Made by a program: the position numbers and the translations under genes | Notes under the pieces: generated by a model | The model's input: only the letters and a program-made list of their open reading frames with translations | Databases searched by the model: none | What the model was told of the DNA's origin: nothing | Assembly: GCF_024305245.1 (NCBI RefSeq) | Contig: NZ_JAMWYX010000002.1 | Location: 1-64,000, forward strand | Direction: 5' to 3' | Length of the DNA stretch: 64,000 nucleotides | DNA from: Erythrobacter sp. | GTDB taxonomy: Bacteria; Pseudomonadota; Alphaproteobacteria; Sphingomonadales; Sphingomonadaceae | In this document: positions 26,397 through 36,212 of the stretch, piece after piece | How the letters are laid out: each line of letters starts with the position of its first letter | Numbering within the stretch: position 1 is the stretch's first letter

Positions 26397-27878
26397 ATGA
26401 CTGACCTGACTCAACTCGGCGTGAAAGACATCCGCGACGGCGTGCGCGCCGGGGACTTCACCGCGCGCGAAGTGGCGGAAGGCTTCAACGCGGCCGTGGC
26501 AGACGCCGCCGCGCTCAACGCCTTCATCGTCACCACCCCTGACCACGCGCTTGCCGCTGCCGACACCGTCGATGCCGCCCGCGCTGCTGGCGCGGACCTG
26601 GGTGCGATGGCGGGCGTGCCGATCGGGATGAAAGACCTGTTCGCCACCGATGGCGTGCAGACCACCGCGGCCAGCCACATCCTCGAAGGCTTCACCCCCC
26701 GCTACGAATCGACCGTCAGCCAGAAGCTGTGGGATGCGGGCGCGGGGATGCTGGGCAAGCTCAATCTCGATCAGTTCGCGATGGGTTCGTCCAACGAAAC
26801 CAGCTATTTCGGCAATGTTACCTCGCCGTGGAAAAAAGCTGGCAGCAACGCCGCGATGAGCCCCGGCGGTTCGTCGGGCGGTTCGTCCACCGCCGTCGCC
26901 GCGCGCATTGCGCCCGCCGCGACCGGCACCGACACTGGCGGATCGATCCGTCAGCCTGCCGCCTTCACTGGCATTTGCGGGATCAAGCCCACCTATGGCC
27001 GCTGTTCGCGCTGGGGCGTCGTGGCCTTTGCCTCCAGCCTCGATCAGGCCGGGCCAATGGCGCGCTCGGTCGAGGATTGCGCGATCATGCTCGGCGCGAT
27101 GGCTGGATTCGATCCGAAGGACGCGACCAGTCTCCAGATGGACGTGCCCGACTGGGAAGCGGCGCTCAGCAGCGACCTGCGCGGCAAGAAGGTCGGCATC
27201 CCGCGCGAATACCGGATGGAGGGCACCGATCAGGCGATCCTCGATTCGTGGGAGCAGGGCAAGGCGTGGCTGAAGGACGCGGGCGCGGAGATCGTCGACG
27301 TGTCGCTGCCGCACACCAAATATGCGCTGCCCGCCTATTACATCGTCGCCCCGGCTGAGGCATCAAGCAACCTCGCCCGGTATGACGGGGTGCGTTATGG
27401 CCTGCGCGATCTGCCAGACGGCAGCGGCTTGCAGGACATGTACGCCGCCACCCGCGCCGCCGGGTTCGGGGACGAGGTCAAGCGCCGCATCCTGATCGGC
27501 ACCTATGTGCTTTCGGCTGGTTTCTACGACGCATACTACACGCAGGCGCAGAAGGTGCGCGCATTGGTCGCCCGCGATTTCGAGCGGGCGTTTGCGGAAT
27601 GTGATGTAATCCTCGCGCCCACCACACCGACGGCGTCGTTCCCCTTGGGCGAGAATGTCGATGATCCATTGGCGATGTATCTGAACGACGTGTTCGCGGT
27701 GCCTGCCAGCCTCGCTGGCCTCCCGGCGATGAGCGTGCCTGCGATGCTGAACGAACACGGCCTGCCGTTGGGCCTCCAGCTGGTCGGCCGCCCGTTCGAC
27801 GAGCAGGGCGTGCTGAATGCGGGTCTGGCGATCCAGCAGCGCGCCGGGTTCAAGGCTGCGCCGGAGAAGTGGTGGTGA
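26397..27878 (+). CDS. gatA: Asp-tRNA(Asn)/Glu-tRNA(Gln) amidotransferase subunit A
   Basis: A 493-aa amidase-signature glutaminase. The catalytic triad is visible: Lys79 in GVPIGMKD, the cis-Ser near residue 159 in [10 protein letters not shown], and the nucleophile Ser183 in [11 protein letters not shown]. The ATG at 26397 is chosen; a TTG three codons earlier is possible. The stop overlaps a small downstream ORF that starts with GTG. Confidence 0.96.
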   Translation: MTDLTQLGVKDIRDGVRAGDFTAREVAEGFNAAVADAAALNAFIVTTPDHALAAADTVDAARAAGADLGAMAGVPIGMKDLFATDGVQTTAASHILEGFTPRYESTVSQKLWDAGAGMLGKLNLDQFAMGSSNETSYFGNVTSPWKKAGSNAAMSPGGSSGGSSTAVAARIAPAATGTDTGGSIRQPAAFTGICGIKPTYGRCSRWGVVAFASSLDQAGPMARSVEDCAIMLGAMAGFDPKDATSLQMDVPDWEAALSSDLRGKKVGIPREYRMEGTDQAILDSWEQGKAWLKDAGAEIVDVSLPHTKYALPAYYIVAPAEASSNLARYDGVRYGLRDLPDGSGLQDMYAATRAAGFGDEVKRRILIGTYVLSAGFYDAYYTQAQKVRALVARDFERAFAECDVILAPTTPTASFPLGENVDDPLAMYLNDVFAVPASLAGLPAMSVPAMLNEHGLPLGLQLVGRPFDEQGVLNAGLAIQQRAGFKAAPEKWW

Positions 27879-28033
27879 TCGCCGATACCGCGCTGTGGAT
27901 TGCCGGATTGGCAATCGTCCTCGCGGTGCCGCTGACCTTCATGGTCGCGAATTGGGTGAGAAAGAACGTCGATCACGGCGAAGCGCGGTTCGATACGCGT
28001 GAGCGCCCCGAGAGTGACGAGGAAACGAAATGA
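27875..28033 (+). CDS. 52-aa single-helix membrane protein between gatA and gatB
   Basis: A short ORF starting at GTG 27875 (GTGA overlap with the gatA stop) and ending in a TGA that overlaps the gatB ATG (ATGA). It reads [20 protein letters not shown]..., one membrane helix (about residues 6-27), then a basic and finally an acidic hydrophilic tail ending ESDEETK. The two 4-bp overlaps and the clean membrane-protein pattern make it likely to be real. Family unknown. Confidence 0.7.
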   Translation: MIADTALWIAGLAIVLAVPLTFMVANWVRKNVDHGEARFDTRERPESDEETK

Positions 28034-29526
28034 GCAACTACCGCATTCAGGGTGCCACGGGCGAATGGGAGGTCGTGATCGGCCTCGAAGTTCACGCGCA
28101 GGTCAGCACCCATTCCAAGCTGTTCTCCGGCGCGTCGACCGCGTTCGGGGCGGAGCCGAATTCGCAGGTCAGCCTCGTCGATGCCGCGATGCCGGGGATG
28201 CTGCCCGTGCCGAACCGCGAATGCATCCGGCAGGCGGTGCGCACCGGCATGGCGATCGATGCGCAGATCAATGCGTGGAGCCGGTTCGACCGCAAGAATT
28301 ACTTCTACGCCGACTTGCCGCAGGGCTACCAGATCAGCCAGCTTTACCACCCCATCGTGGGCGAGGGGCAGTTGCTGATCGAAGCGGACGAGAAGGCCGG
28401 GATCCCCGAAGACAAGATCATCGGGATCGAGCGCATTCACGTCGAGCAGGACGCGGGCAAGCTGATGCATGATCAGCACCCGACCATGTCCTATGTCGAT
28501 TTGAACCGCTGCGGCGTGGCGTTGATGGAAATCGTGTCCAAGCCCGACATGCGCTCGCCTGCCGAGGCCGGGGCTTACGTGCGCAAGCTGCGGGCGATTT
28601 TGCGCTATGTCGGAAGCTGCGATGGCAACATGGAAGAAGGATCGATGCGGGCCGACGTGAATGTCTCCGTGCGCCGTCCGGGCGAGGAATTCGGCACGCG
28701 CACCGAAACCAAGAACGTCAACTCCGTGCGCTTCGTCATGCAGACAATCGAGCATGAGGCGATGCGGCAGGTCGATGTGCTCGAAAGCGGCGGGAAAATC
28801 GTGCAGGAAACCCGCCTGTTCGATCCCGGCACCGGCACGACGCGGACAATGCGCAGCAAGGAAGACGCGCATGATTACCGCTACTTCCCCGATCCCGATC
28901 TGTTGCCGCTGGTGCTGGAGGAGGATTTCCTCGCCGAATGCCGCGCCAGCCTGCCGGAACTGCCGGATGCCAAGCGCAGTCGTTACACCGATGTGCTGGG
29001 CCTCACGCCCTATAACGCGCGTGAATTGACCGCCGAGGTCGAGACTTTCGCGCGGTTTGAGACGCTGCTGGCCGAAACCGCCAAGACCATCGGCAAGGAT
29101 GAACCCGCCGTCGCTACGCAGGTCGCCAATTGGTCGCTCTCTATCGCTCCGGGCGTGATGAAGTCGCTGGGCGATGAGGCCGACCCCGCCAACGCCACCG
29201 CGTCTGCGCAGGCCAGCATCCTCGCGATGCAGGACAAAGGCGAGATCAGCGGCGGGCAGGCCAAGGAAATCTTCGAAATCGTGCTCAAAACCGGACGCGA
29301 TCCCTCTGAAATTGCCGATGCCGAAGGACTGAAGCAGGTCAGCGACACCGGCGCGATCGAAGCCGCCGTCGACGCAATCATCGCCGCCAATGCCGACAAG
29401 GTCGAACAGTACCGCGGCGGTAAGGAGGCGCTGTTCGGCTTCTTCGTCGGCCAGACGATGAAGGCGATGCAGGGCAAGGCTAATCCGGGGGTGGTGAACG
29501 CGCTGCTGAAGGCGAAGCTGGGCTGA
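28030..29526 (+). CDS. gatB: Asp-tRNA(Asn)/Glu-tRNA(Gln) amidotransferase subunit B
   Basis: A 498-aa subunit carrying the kinase/transamidase active site and the tRNA-binding tail. Diagnostic regions are [45 protein letters not shown] and [15 protein letters not shown], with the YqeY-like C-terminal domain. Its start overlaps the small membrane ORF, and its stop shares one base with the next ATG. Confidence 0.96.
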   Translation: MSNYRIQGATGEWEVVIGLEVHAQVSTHSKLFSGASTAFGAEPNSQVSLVDAAMPGMLPVPNRECIRQAVRTGMAIDAQINAWSRFDRKNYFYADLPQGYQISQLYHPIVGEGQLLIEADEKAGIPEDKIIGIERIHVEQDAGKLMHDQHPTMSYVDLNRCGVALMEIVSKPDMRSPAEAGAYVRKLRAILRYVGSCDGNMEEGSMRADVNVSVRRPGEEFGTRTETKNVNSVRFVMQTIEHEAMRQVDVLESGGKIVQETRLFDPGTGTTRTMRSKEDAHDYRYFPDPDLLPLVLEEDFLAECRASLPELPDAKRSRYTDVLGLTPYNARELTAEVETFARFETLLAETAKTIGKDEPAVATQVANWSLSIAPGVMKSLGDEADPANATASAQASILAMQDKGEISGGQAKEIFEIVLKTGRDPSEIADAEGLKQVSDTGAIEAAVDAIIAANADKVEQYRGGKEALFGFFVGQTMKAMQGKANPGVVNALLKAKLG

Positions 29527-29936
29527 TGACGCTTGAGTGTTTCTGCGGTGCGGTCAGCCTGACGACCGCCGGAAAGCCGGAGTTCGTCCACGCGTGCAAT
29601 TGCGATCTGTGCCGCAAGGCCGGTGCGCAATGGGGCTATTTCAATCCCGCCGAGGTTACCGTCACCGGCCCAACCTCGACCTACTGCCGCCGCGACAAGC
29701 CGGAGCCGGGGGTCGATGTCCACTTCTGCCAAGCGTGCGGATCGACGACCCATTTTCGCCTGACCGAGGCAGCGGCGCAAAAGCACGGCGATGTGATGAT
29801 GGGCGTCAACGCTGGGCTGGCCGAAGAGGCAGAACTCGCCGGGATCGAACTGCGTTATCCTGATGGCAAGAATTGGTCGGGCGAGGGCGAATTCGCCTAT
29901 GTTCGCCCTAGCCGGATACTTGGCTCGGTCGCCTGA
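29526..29936 (+). CDS. GFA (glutathione-dependent formaldehyde-activating) domain protein
   Basis: A 136-aa zinc-binding protein of the Mss4-like fold. The Cys motifs are in the expected order: CFCGAV near the start, CNCDLC and CQAC. Members are annotated as formaldehyde-activating or simply as GFA family; no substrate can be given here. It is coupled to gatB by a 1-bp overlap (TGATG) and followed 8 bp later by trmL. Confidence 0.83.
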   Translation: MTLECFCGAVSLTTAGKPEFVHACNCDLCRKAGAQWGYFNPAEVTVTGPTSTYCRRDKPEPGVDVHFCQACGSTTHFRLTEAAAQKHGDVMMGVNAGLAEEAELAGIELRYPDGKNWSGEGEFAYVRPSRILGSVA

Positions 29937-29944
29937 CTAGGGCA

Positions 29945-30403
29945 ATGCCCCCCTCTATCATCCTGATCCAGCCCGAAATCCCCGGCAACACCGGCGCGGT
30001 GGGGCGTACCTGTGTGGCGCTGGGGATGGAGCTGATCCTGATCCACCCGCTCGGCTTCGACATCTCGGACAAGCGCGTCAAGCGTTCCGGCCTCGATTAC
30101 TGGCCGCACGTGAATCTCACCGAATACGCCAGTTGGGACGCCTTCATCGCCGCGCGCATCCCGCGCGAGGATCAGCTGTTCCTGTTCGAGGAATTCGGCA
30201 GCCGCAGTTTCTACGAGCCCGACTATCCGGACGATGCGATGCTGGTGTTCGGGCAGGAGACCAAGGGGATACCCAAGCCGATCATCGAACGGCACGAAGG
30301 CCGCCTGTTCCACCTGCCGATGCGATCCGACGTGATCCGCTCGCTCAACCTTGCCAATACGGTGTCGGCGGCGGCGTATCAGGCGCTGCGGGGCAAGCTA
30401 TGA
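29945..30403 (+). CDS. trmL: tRNA (cytidine(34)-2'-O)-methyltransferase
   Basis: A 152-aa SPOUT methyltransferase that modifies the wobble ribose of tRNA-Leu. Motif 1 IPGNTGAVGRTCVALG, the region LVFGQETKGIP and motif 3 LPMRSDVIRSLNLANTVSAAAYQALR match TrmL and its minimal size. It is last in the gat operon and convergent with the TolC gene. Confidence 0.93.
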   Translation: MPPSIILIQPEIPGNTGAVGRTCVALGMELILIHPLGFDISDKRVKRSGLDYWPHVNLTEYASWDAFIAARIPREDQLFLFEEFGSRSFYEPDYPDDAMLVFGQETKGIPKPIIERHEGRLFHLPMRSDVIRSLNLANTVSAAAYQALRGKL

Positions 30404-30410
30404 GCGATCG

Positions 30411-31904
30411 CTATTCCAGCCCCAGCGCGTCCAGGTTCATCGTCGCCGCATTGTAGCTGGCTTCGGCCAGCCGCCCGGCCAGTTCGGCGCGGATGGCGCG
30501 CACCTGTGCGTCGGCGGCGCTTTCCTCGCGCAGGTTGACGAGGAAGAAATCGCCCGCCCCCAGCCGGAAACGGGTGCGTTCGGCCTGCACCATCCGGCTC
30601 GCTTGCGTCACCTCGGCATCGGCCAGTTCAGCCAGCTTCTGCGCGGCGCCGAGGTTCTCGAGAATGTTGCCCACCTCGGTGGTGATCTGGTCGGCGATGC
30701 GGCGCTGGCGCAGTTCGGTCTCGCGCAGTTCGGCCTCGGCGCGCTGCAGCCGTCCGCGCGCCTCGCGCCGTTGCAGCGGTACGGTGAAGGTCAGGCCCAC
30801 CACCGTATCGGTTGAATCGAAGCTCGGCCCGCCCGGTCCGATTTCGCCGAAATCGCGCGACAATTCGACACTGGCATCAAGCCGGGGCAGCAGATCATTG
30901 CGTCGCAACGCCACCCGGTTGGTCGCCCGCTCCAGCGCCAGCCGGAAGGTCTGCAGTTCCGGCCGGCTGCGGATCACGGCGTTGAGCGGGGCGGCGACCA
31001 GCGTCTCCATCTCGGCCATGGCTGCGACCATGTCGGTATCGGGCAGTTGTTCGCGGGTCGGGACGTACATCTGTCCGTTGGCATCGCGCAGATAGAACCC
31101 CAGCGAATTGGCGGCGGTGGCGAAATTGCGCTTGGCTTCCTCCAGCAGCGTGCGGCGACGCAGCAGGTTCTGTTCGTTCTCGGTCAGCGCGATCCGCGGG
31201 CGTGCGCCTTCGCTCACCTCGCGGCTGAGGCCCACCTGCCGCGCTTCGGCGATTTCGAGCAGTTCCTCGAACACCCGGATTTCCTCGCCCGCGGCGACCC
31301 AGCGCCAATAGGCGCGCAGCGCCTCGTGCTGGACGTTCAACTGCACCAGCAGCACATCGAGCCGCGCCTGACTGGCGGCAAGCCGGGTGTCCTCGATGGC
31401 GAAGCGGCGTTGGTCGATGTCGCGGTTGCGCAGCAGCGAGAACAGCGCGCCGACCTTCGCTTCGCCCAGCCGGTTGGTGAAATTGTAGTTCTCGTAGATC
31501 GGGAAATCGCCGTCCGATGCGCGGTAGGAACCGAACACCTCCGCGCCGAAGGGACGCAAGGGCTGGCGCGCTTCGACCTTGCCGAACCCGCCCGAATAGA
31601 AGCCGGTGAGCCGGTCGTAATATTCGCCCTTCAGCATCAGATCGAACGCGCCGTCAGCCGATAACTGGTCGCTGCGCGCGGCAGCCTCGCGCTCGAACGC
31701 TTCAAGGATCGAGGGGAAGGTGAGCGCGGATGATCGCAGCACCTCGCCCGGCAGCAGCGGTCCGGTGGTGAGCGCCACTTCGAGCGGATCGCCTACCGGC
31801 ACGATGTCCTGCGCCAGCGCGGGGGCGGGCGACAGCGGCAGGGCCATCAGCGCCGCGCTGCAAGCCAGCCATCGCCAGCGGGTCAAGGTCAGGGCACGCG
31901 CCAT
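30411..31904 (-). CDS. TolC family outer-membrane efflux protein
   Basis: A 497-aa outer-membrane channel with a signal peptide ending at PALA-Q, two repeated helical hairpin regions rich in Ala/Arg/Glu, and the OEP-type motif with NLxxR near the C-terminus (RFRLGAGDFFLVNLREESAADAQVRAI). It is third in an operon with an HlyD adaptor and a degenerate ABC exporter, and should form the exit duct for that system. GTG 31910, overlapping the HlyD stop, is an alternative start two codons upstream of ATG 31904. Confidence 0.87.
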   Translation of the reverse strand: MARALTLTRWRWLACSAALMALPLSPAPALAQDIVPVGDPLEVALTTGPLLPGEVLRSSALTFPSILEAFEREAAARSDQLSADGAFDLMLKGEYYDRLTGFYSGGFGKVEARQPLRPFGAEVFGSYRASDGDFPIYENYNFTNRLGEAKVGALFSLLRNRDIDQRRFAIEDTRLAASQARLDVLLVQLNVQHEALRAYWRWVAAGEEIRVFEELLEIAEARQVGLSREVSEGARPRIALTENEQNLLRRRTLLEEAKRNFATAANSLGFYLRDANGQMYVPTREQLPDTDMVAAMAEMETLVAAPLNAVIRSRPELQTFRLALERATNRVALRRNDLLPRLDASVELSRDFGEIGPGGPSFDSTDTVVGLTFTVPLQRREARGRLQRAEAELRETELRQRRIADQITTEVGNILENLGAAQKLAELADAEVTQASRMVQAERTRFRLGAGDFFLVNLREESAADAQVRAIRAELAGRLAEASYNAATMNLDALGLE

Positions 31905-31906
31905 TG

Positions 31907-32938
31907 TCACCGGGTCTGCGCGGCGTCTTCGCCCGGTGGCAGTTCGGGCGGGAAGTTGTTGAGCTGACGCCAGATTTCGTAACCGACCGGCACGGTTTCC
32001 AGCAGCACCCAGGCCTGCGCCTTGGCCCCGAACCGCACGAAGCGTTCTTCCGGCCAGGCATGGGCATCGGACTTGTCCTCGGCAATCAGCACGCGGAAGC
32101 GTCCGCTGGGCTGGGCCGACTGGTCGACCGCGACCACGATCCCGCCGAAGGTGCCGACCGCGACCGATGGCCAGCCGGAAAACTGCACCGCGGGCCAGCC
32201 TTCGAACATGATCCGCGCCCTGTCCCCGCGCTTCACCAGCGCGACGTCGCGCCCGTCGATGAACACCTCGACCACGCGTTCGGCGCCGTCTGGCACGAAG
32301 GTCGCCAGCACGTCACCTGCGTTGATGTAGGTCGCGGAATCTCCGGCATTGAGGCTCTGGATAAAGCCGTCGCGCGGCGCGCGCACGATCTGCACCGACT
32401 GGCGCGACAGGCTGACATCGGCGCGGTTGAGAGTGGCCTGTGCGGCGGCGACCCGGCCTTCCATTTCGGCGATGCGGATCTGCGCCTGCTCGTAATCGCG
32501 CCGCGCGGCCAATCCGGCCTCGAACAATTCGCGCGATCGGCGTTCATCCAGCCGCGCGGTCGCCAGGGCGCTTTGCGCAGCCTGCAATTGCAGGTCGACC
32601 TGCTGGCGTTCGGCCTGAAGTCGCTCGATCAGCTGCGGATCGATATCGGCGATGCGGACGATCGGATCGCCCTTTTCGACCGCGCTGCCATCGCGCACGT
32701 ACCATTCCTCGATCCGGCCCGGCACCAGCGCGTTGATATCCTGCTTGCGCTCGTTCGGGTTGAGCGTGGTGACAGCCCCGCGCCCGGTCGCAGTCTGCAG
32801 CCACGGGGCGTAGATCAGGAACGCCAGTCCGGCCAGAAAGCCGACCAACAGCATATAGAATGTGGCGCGCATCACGCGCGGCACCTTGACGGTTTCCAGC
32901 GCCGTGAAGCGGTGCGGCGTGCGTTGCGACGCGTTCAT
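31907..32938 (-). CDS. HlyD family periplasmic adaptor
   Basis: A 343-aa membrane fusion protein. It has one N-terminal membrane helix (about residues 26-45), a biotinyl-lipoyl half (ALVPGRIEEWYVRDGSAVEKGDPIVRIADID), a long coiled coil (residues about 105-185), the second lipoyl half (QIVRAPRDGFIQSLNAGDSATYINAGDVLATFV) and a beta-barrel. It links the inner-membrane component to TolC. It overlaps the ABC gene by 4 bp. Confidence 0.9.
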   Translation of the reverse strand: MNASQRTPHRFTALETVKVPRVMRATFYMLLVGFLAGLAFLIYAPWLQTATGRGAVTTLNPNERKQDINALVPGRIEEWYVRDGSAVEKGDPIVRIADIDPQLIERLQAERQQVDLQLQAAQSALATARLDERRSRELFEAGLAARRDYEQAQIRIAEMEGRVAAAQATLNRADVSLSRQSVQIVRAPRDGFIQSLNAGDSATYINAGDVLATFVPDGAERVVEVFIDGRDVALVKRGDRARIMFEGWPAVQFSGWPSVAVGTFGGIVVAVDQSAQPSGRFRVLIAEDKSDAHAWPEERFVRFGAKAQAWVLLETVPVGYEIWRQLNNFPPELPPGEDAAQTR

Positions 32939-34710
32939 GGCCGACCTCCGCTGCCGGGCGCGGCGACCTGAGCCTGCAGGCGTTCGACATCGGCGCGGGC
33001 GACGCGGCTGTCGCGGCGGGCTTTGGTAAAGTCGGTGAAATTATCGAACCAGGTCTGGCGATCAGCCTCCATGTGGAGGAACGTGTCGCAGCCGAGCGCG
33101 GCGTCACGCGCGGAGAAATAGACCACCGTTGTGTATGCGCCTGCGCGAATGGCATCGAGTGCGTGGGTGAGGTGTTCTTCCTCGATCAGATCGAACAGCC
33201 GGGTGAGCACGAGGACGCGCGGACGGGCGAGGATGGCGCTCGCCAGCTTGAGCTTGAGCAGTTCGATCGTCGAGAGCGGATAACCGGTCGCCGCGATCTT
33301 GGTATCGAGGCCGTGCTCCAGTCCGGCAACCGCCTCCGCCACACCGACCGCCTCCAGCGCATCGAGCATGCGCCAGCTTTCGCCCGCCGCGCATGACAGG
33401 CCGAGATATTGGCGGATCGTCATCGGCACGAAGCTGGGCCGGTCGAGCACATAGATGCTCATCCGCAGGTGATGCGCCTCGATCTCTTTCAGCTCTGTCC
33501 CGCCGAGCGTGGCGTAGCCTGTCGCCGGTAGCTCGTAGAGCTTGAGGACGTTGGTGAACAGGCGCTGCAGCCCGTGCTGGCTGGTCGCGGCCATCACGAC
33601 TGCGCCGCTGGGAATGGTGAAATTGAATTCGGCTTCTTCGTGGCGGGCCGAGCCCCGGACCTGCCGGAACACCAGCGCGTGATCGTCCCCGCCGAGCGGG
33701 TCCGCACCGCCGGGCTTTTCCTGCTCGACATCGAAGAACAGGGAGACTTCCTCGCCCGCAGCGCACAATTCGTAGAAGTAGTTGAGATAGGTGCCCAGCT
33801 GCGCCACGCCGAAAAACGCGGCCGACAGCACCAGTTCTGCCGCCACCAGCTGGCCCAGCGTCAATTCGAACTGGATCACCAGCCAGCCGCCGAGCCCCAG
33901 CAGCACCGCACTGGCCGAGGCATACATCAGCAGGAACGACAGCGTCTGCGAGAAGTGCTGGCGGAAATAGCGGCGGCGCGCGTTGAGGTAATTATGGGTG
34001 GCGCGGTCGGTCTCGGCGATGGCGTAATCGACCCGCTGCTGAGATTTGAAAAAGCCGTTCGATTCGCCGATCTGTTGCAGCCACATGGCGGTGCCGTGCT
34101 TGGCATGGCTCATGTCGATTGCGGCGCGGATCGCGCGCGAGCCCCACACCAGCCAGACAATCCAGATCAGCGCGATCAGCACCAGCGTGAAGATCAGGAA
34201 CAGCGGGTGGTAAAGCGACACCAGCACAAAGCCGACGGTGATGCCCAGCAGGATCGAGAATCCGTCGATGACCAGGATCGGCGTGCGCGACATGATCACC
34301 ATCACATCGAAATAGCGGTTGAACAGCGCGCCGCGGGTGGTGTCGGTAAAGAACGGGTTCTGCGCGTAGATCGCGATCAGCGAAATCTCGCTGACCATGC
34401 GTGCGTAGAACCGGCGTGCAAACAGCTCCATCAGGTGAATGCGCAAGGCATAGAGCATCGAGGAGAACAGCAGCAGCACGAACAGCGTGACCGACAGCAT
34501 CACCAGCGGCGCGGGCATGGCGGTGTTGGCAACCGTGTTGATCAGCATCTGCACGGATATCGGCGTCGCCAGCGACAGCAGGCTGATGCCGATGCCGTAA
34601 ACTACCGCGAGCCAATAGAAACTGCTCTCGGGCTTCATGATCTCGGCAAAGATCCGGAAGAACTTGGTCAGCGAGATCTGCGAGCCGTAAGATGGGGCTT
34701 CAACCGCCAT
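32935..34710 (-). CDS. ABC exporter-like protein with a degenerate (pseudo) ATPase domain
   Basis: A 591-aa protein with the layout of a type I secretion or peptide ABC exporter. Residues about 15-320 form a six-helix ABC membrane domain and 345-570 a nucleotide-binding-domain-like region. The catalytic motifs are gone. The Walker A position reads AATSQHGLQRL (no GxxGxGKS/T), the Q-loop Gln is absent, the signature position reads PLSTIELLKLKLASAILARP instead of LSGGQ, Walker B reads VLVLTRLFDL (no DE), and the H-loop His is absent. The frame is intact with no sign of decay. Start ATG 34710 has AAAGG upstream. It heads an operon with HlyD and TolC. Confidence 0.85.
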   Translation of the reverse strand: MAVEAPSYGSQISLTKFFRIFAEIMKPESSFYWLAVVYGIGISLLSLATPISVQMLINTVANTAMPAPLVMLSVTLFVLLLFSSMLYALRIHLMELFARRFYARMVSEISLIAIYAQNPFFTDTTRGALFNRYFDVMVIMSRTPILVIDGFSILLGITVGFVLVSLYHPLFLIFTLVLIALIWIVWLVWGSRAIRAAIDMSHAKHGTAMWLQQIGESNGFFKSQQRVDYAIAETDRATHNYLNARRRYFRQHFSQTLSFLLMYASASAVLLGLGGWLVIQFELTLGQLVAAELVLSAAFFGVAQLGTYLNYFYELCAAGEEVSLFFDVEQEKPGGADPLGGDDHALVFRQVRGSARHEEAEFNFTIPSGAVVMAATSQHGLQRLFTNVLKLYELPATGYATLGGTELKEIEAHHLRMSIYVLDRPSFVPMTIRQYLGLSCAAGESWRMLDALEAVGVAEAVAGLEHGLDTKIAATGYPLSTIELLKLKLASAILARPRVLVLTRLFDLIEEEHLTHALDAIRAGAYTTVVYFSARDAALGCDTFLHMEADRQTWFDNFTDFTKARRDSRVARADVERLQAQVAAPGSGGRP

Positions 34711-35031
34711 GGCAGCCTTTCTGTCCAATAAATGTGTTCACGCGATGCATCATATAGCAGGACAGGCGCGGAACGATGTACCCGCATCTTTCATCCGCGA
34801 CCTTTAGGCGCGCTCCCCGGCTTGTCACGGCCAGATGCATGCCGCGCAACACTTTTTGCGGCACAGCTTCAATCCACCAGCTTGCAGGCGGTTCCGGCGG
34901 TTGCCGTTTATGCAAATTCATGAAGATACGAACCTACAGGAAGCTATTGAGAGGCATTTTCATTTCCAGGCCGCGTTAGCCATTGAACCTTGCCGCTAGA
35001 TGAACCGTGCGGTTTCGGGCATGGGCAAGCA
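34711..35031. other. intergenic region between divergent genes
   Basis: About 320 bp separates the exporter operon (minus strand) from the oxidoreductase gene (plus strand). An AT-rich stretch near 34725-34765 could hold the exporter promoter, and another around 34900-34960 could serve the oxidoreductase. No convincing -35/-10 pair, repeat or RNA gene was identified. Confidence 0.45.
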
Positions 35032-36171
35032 ATGAAAAAAGCGGCGCAATCACCGGTGGATGGCGGAAAGCAGCGCATCCTGCTGCTGGTCGGCGGTGGT
35101 CATGCCCATGTGGCGGTGCTGGCAGACTGGATCCGGCGCGGGCCGCCTGCTGGCACCCGTACGCTGCTGCTCACCCCGTCGGTCGGATTGCGCTATTCGG
35201 GCATGGTTCCGGGCTGGCTGGCGGGGCAGCACGGACGCGATGAAGGGCTGGTCGATCTTGCGGCGCTGGCCCGGTGCGCGGGCGTCGAATTCGTTCAGGG
35301 GCGCTGTGTCGGCATCGATCCGCAGGCGCGGGTGGTGCGCACCGACACCGGCGAGGAAATCGCGTTCGATCACGCTTCGCTCGACACCGGCGGCGAAGGA
35401 CGGGCGGCGGCGCTGCTGGGCGATGACCCGCGCCTGATCGATATTCGCCCGATCGAAACCTTCATCGCCAACATGGCCAACCGCGCCGCGCCGCGCCGCG
35501 TTGTGGTGGCCGGCGGCGGCGCGGGCGGGGTGGAACTGGCGTTCGGGCTGCGGAACCTCGCATGGGCCGAAGCGCGGCTCGAAGTGACTCTGGTGGCAGG
35601 CGAGGGCGGCTTGCTCCCCGGCTTTTCGGCGGCGGTGCGCAGCCGCGTGGGCAAGACTTTGGCGCGGCAAGGCATCGCAGTGCACACTGCCGCCGCGCAG
35701 TTTGAAGGCGGCGCTATCATGGCAGGCGCGCAGTCGCTCGAACCGGCCGATCTTGTCGTCGCCGCCATCGGCAGCGCCGCGCCGGAGTGGGTGCGGGCGA
35801 GCGGCTTGGCGGTCAATGATGCAGGCTTCGCGCTGGTCGATGCGCACCAGCGTTCGGTATCCCACCCGCATATCCTTGCCGCCGGGGACGTAGCCGCCCG
35901 CGCCGACCGCCCGCTGGCCCATTCAGGGGTGCATGCGGTGTTTGCCGGGCCGGTGCTGGCGGCCAATCTGCGCAGATTGCTGGCGGGTGAGCCGCCGCGC
36001 GCCGCCTATCATCCGCGTTGGAACAGCCTGTATCTGATGAATACCGGCGACGGGCAGGCGATTGCCAGCTATGGCCCGCTGGCGGCACAGGGGCGCTGGG
36101 TGCTGCGTCTGAAGCACTGGATCGACAAGCGCTGGATCGCAAAATACGCCGCGCTTGCGGAAACCGCGTAA
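35032..36171 (+). CDS. FAD/NAD(P)-dependent oxidoreductase, TIGR03169-like
   Basis: A 379-aa two-dinucleotide-binding flavoprotein related to type II NADH dehydrogenase and the oxidoreductases found fused to selenophosphate synthase. The FAD motif is the variant LLLVGGGHAHVAVL, the NAD motif is VVVAGGGAGGVELAFGL, and the second FAD motif is HPHILAAGDVA. No SelD domain follows. The ATG at 35032 is preferred; an upstream TTG at 34990 adds an unlikely leader. It is followed 41 bp later by the VTT-flavoprotein fusion. Confidence 0.8.
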   Translation: MKKAAQSPVDGGKQRILLLVGGGHAHVAVLADWIRRGPPAGTRTLLLTPSVGLRYSGMVPGWLAGQHGRDEGLVDLAALARCAGVEFVQGRCVGIDPQARVVRTDTGEEIAFDHASLDTGGEGRAAALLGDDPRLIDIRPIETFIANMANRAAPRRVVVAGGGAGGVELAFGLRNLAWAEARLEVTLVAGEGGLLPGFSAAVRSRVGKTLARQGIAVHTAAAQFEGGAIMAGAQSLEPADLVVAAIGSAAPEWVRASGLAVNDAGFALVDAHQRSVSHPHILAAGDVAARADRPLAHSGVHAVFAGPVLAANLRRLLAGEPPRAAYHPRWNSLYLMNTGDGQAIASYGPLAAQGRWVLRLKHWIDKRWIAKYAALAETA

Positions 36172-36212
36172 CCTCCGGCACGTTTCCGACGAAAACAGGG
36201 CAAGGAGTTCCC

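Noticed and set aside
34732..34979. short plus-strand ORFs between the exporter and oxidoreductase genes
   Set aside because: They have no ribosome-binding site, no consistent hydrophobic or domain pattern, and overlap a likely promoter region.
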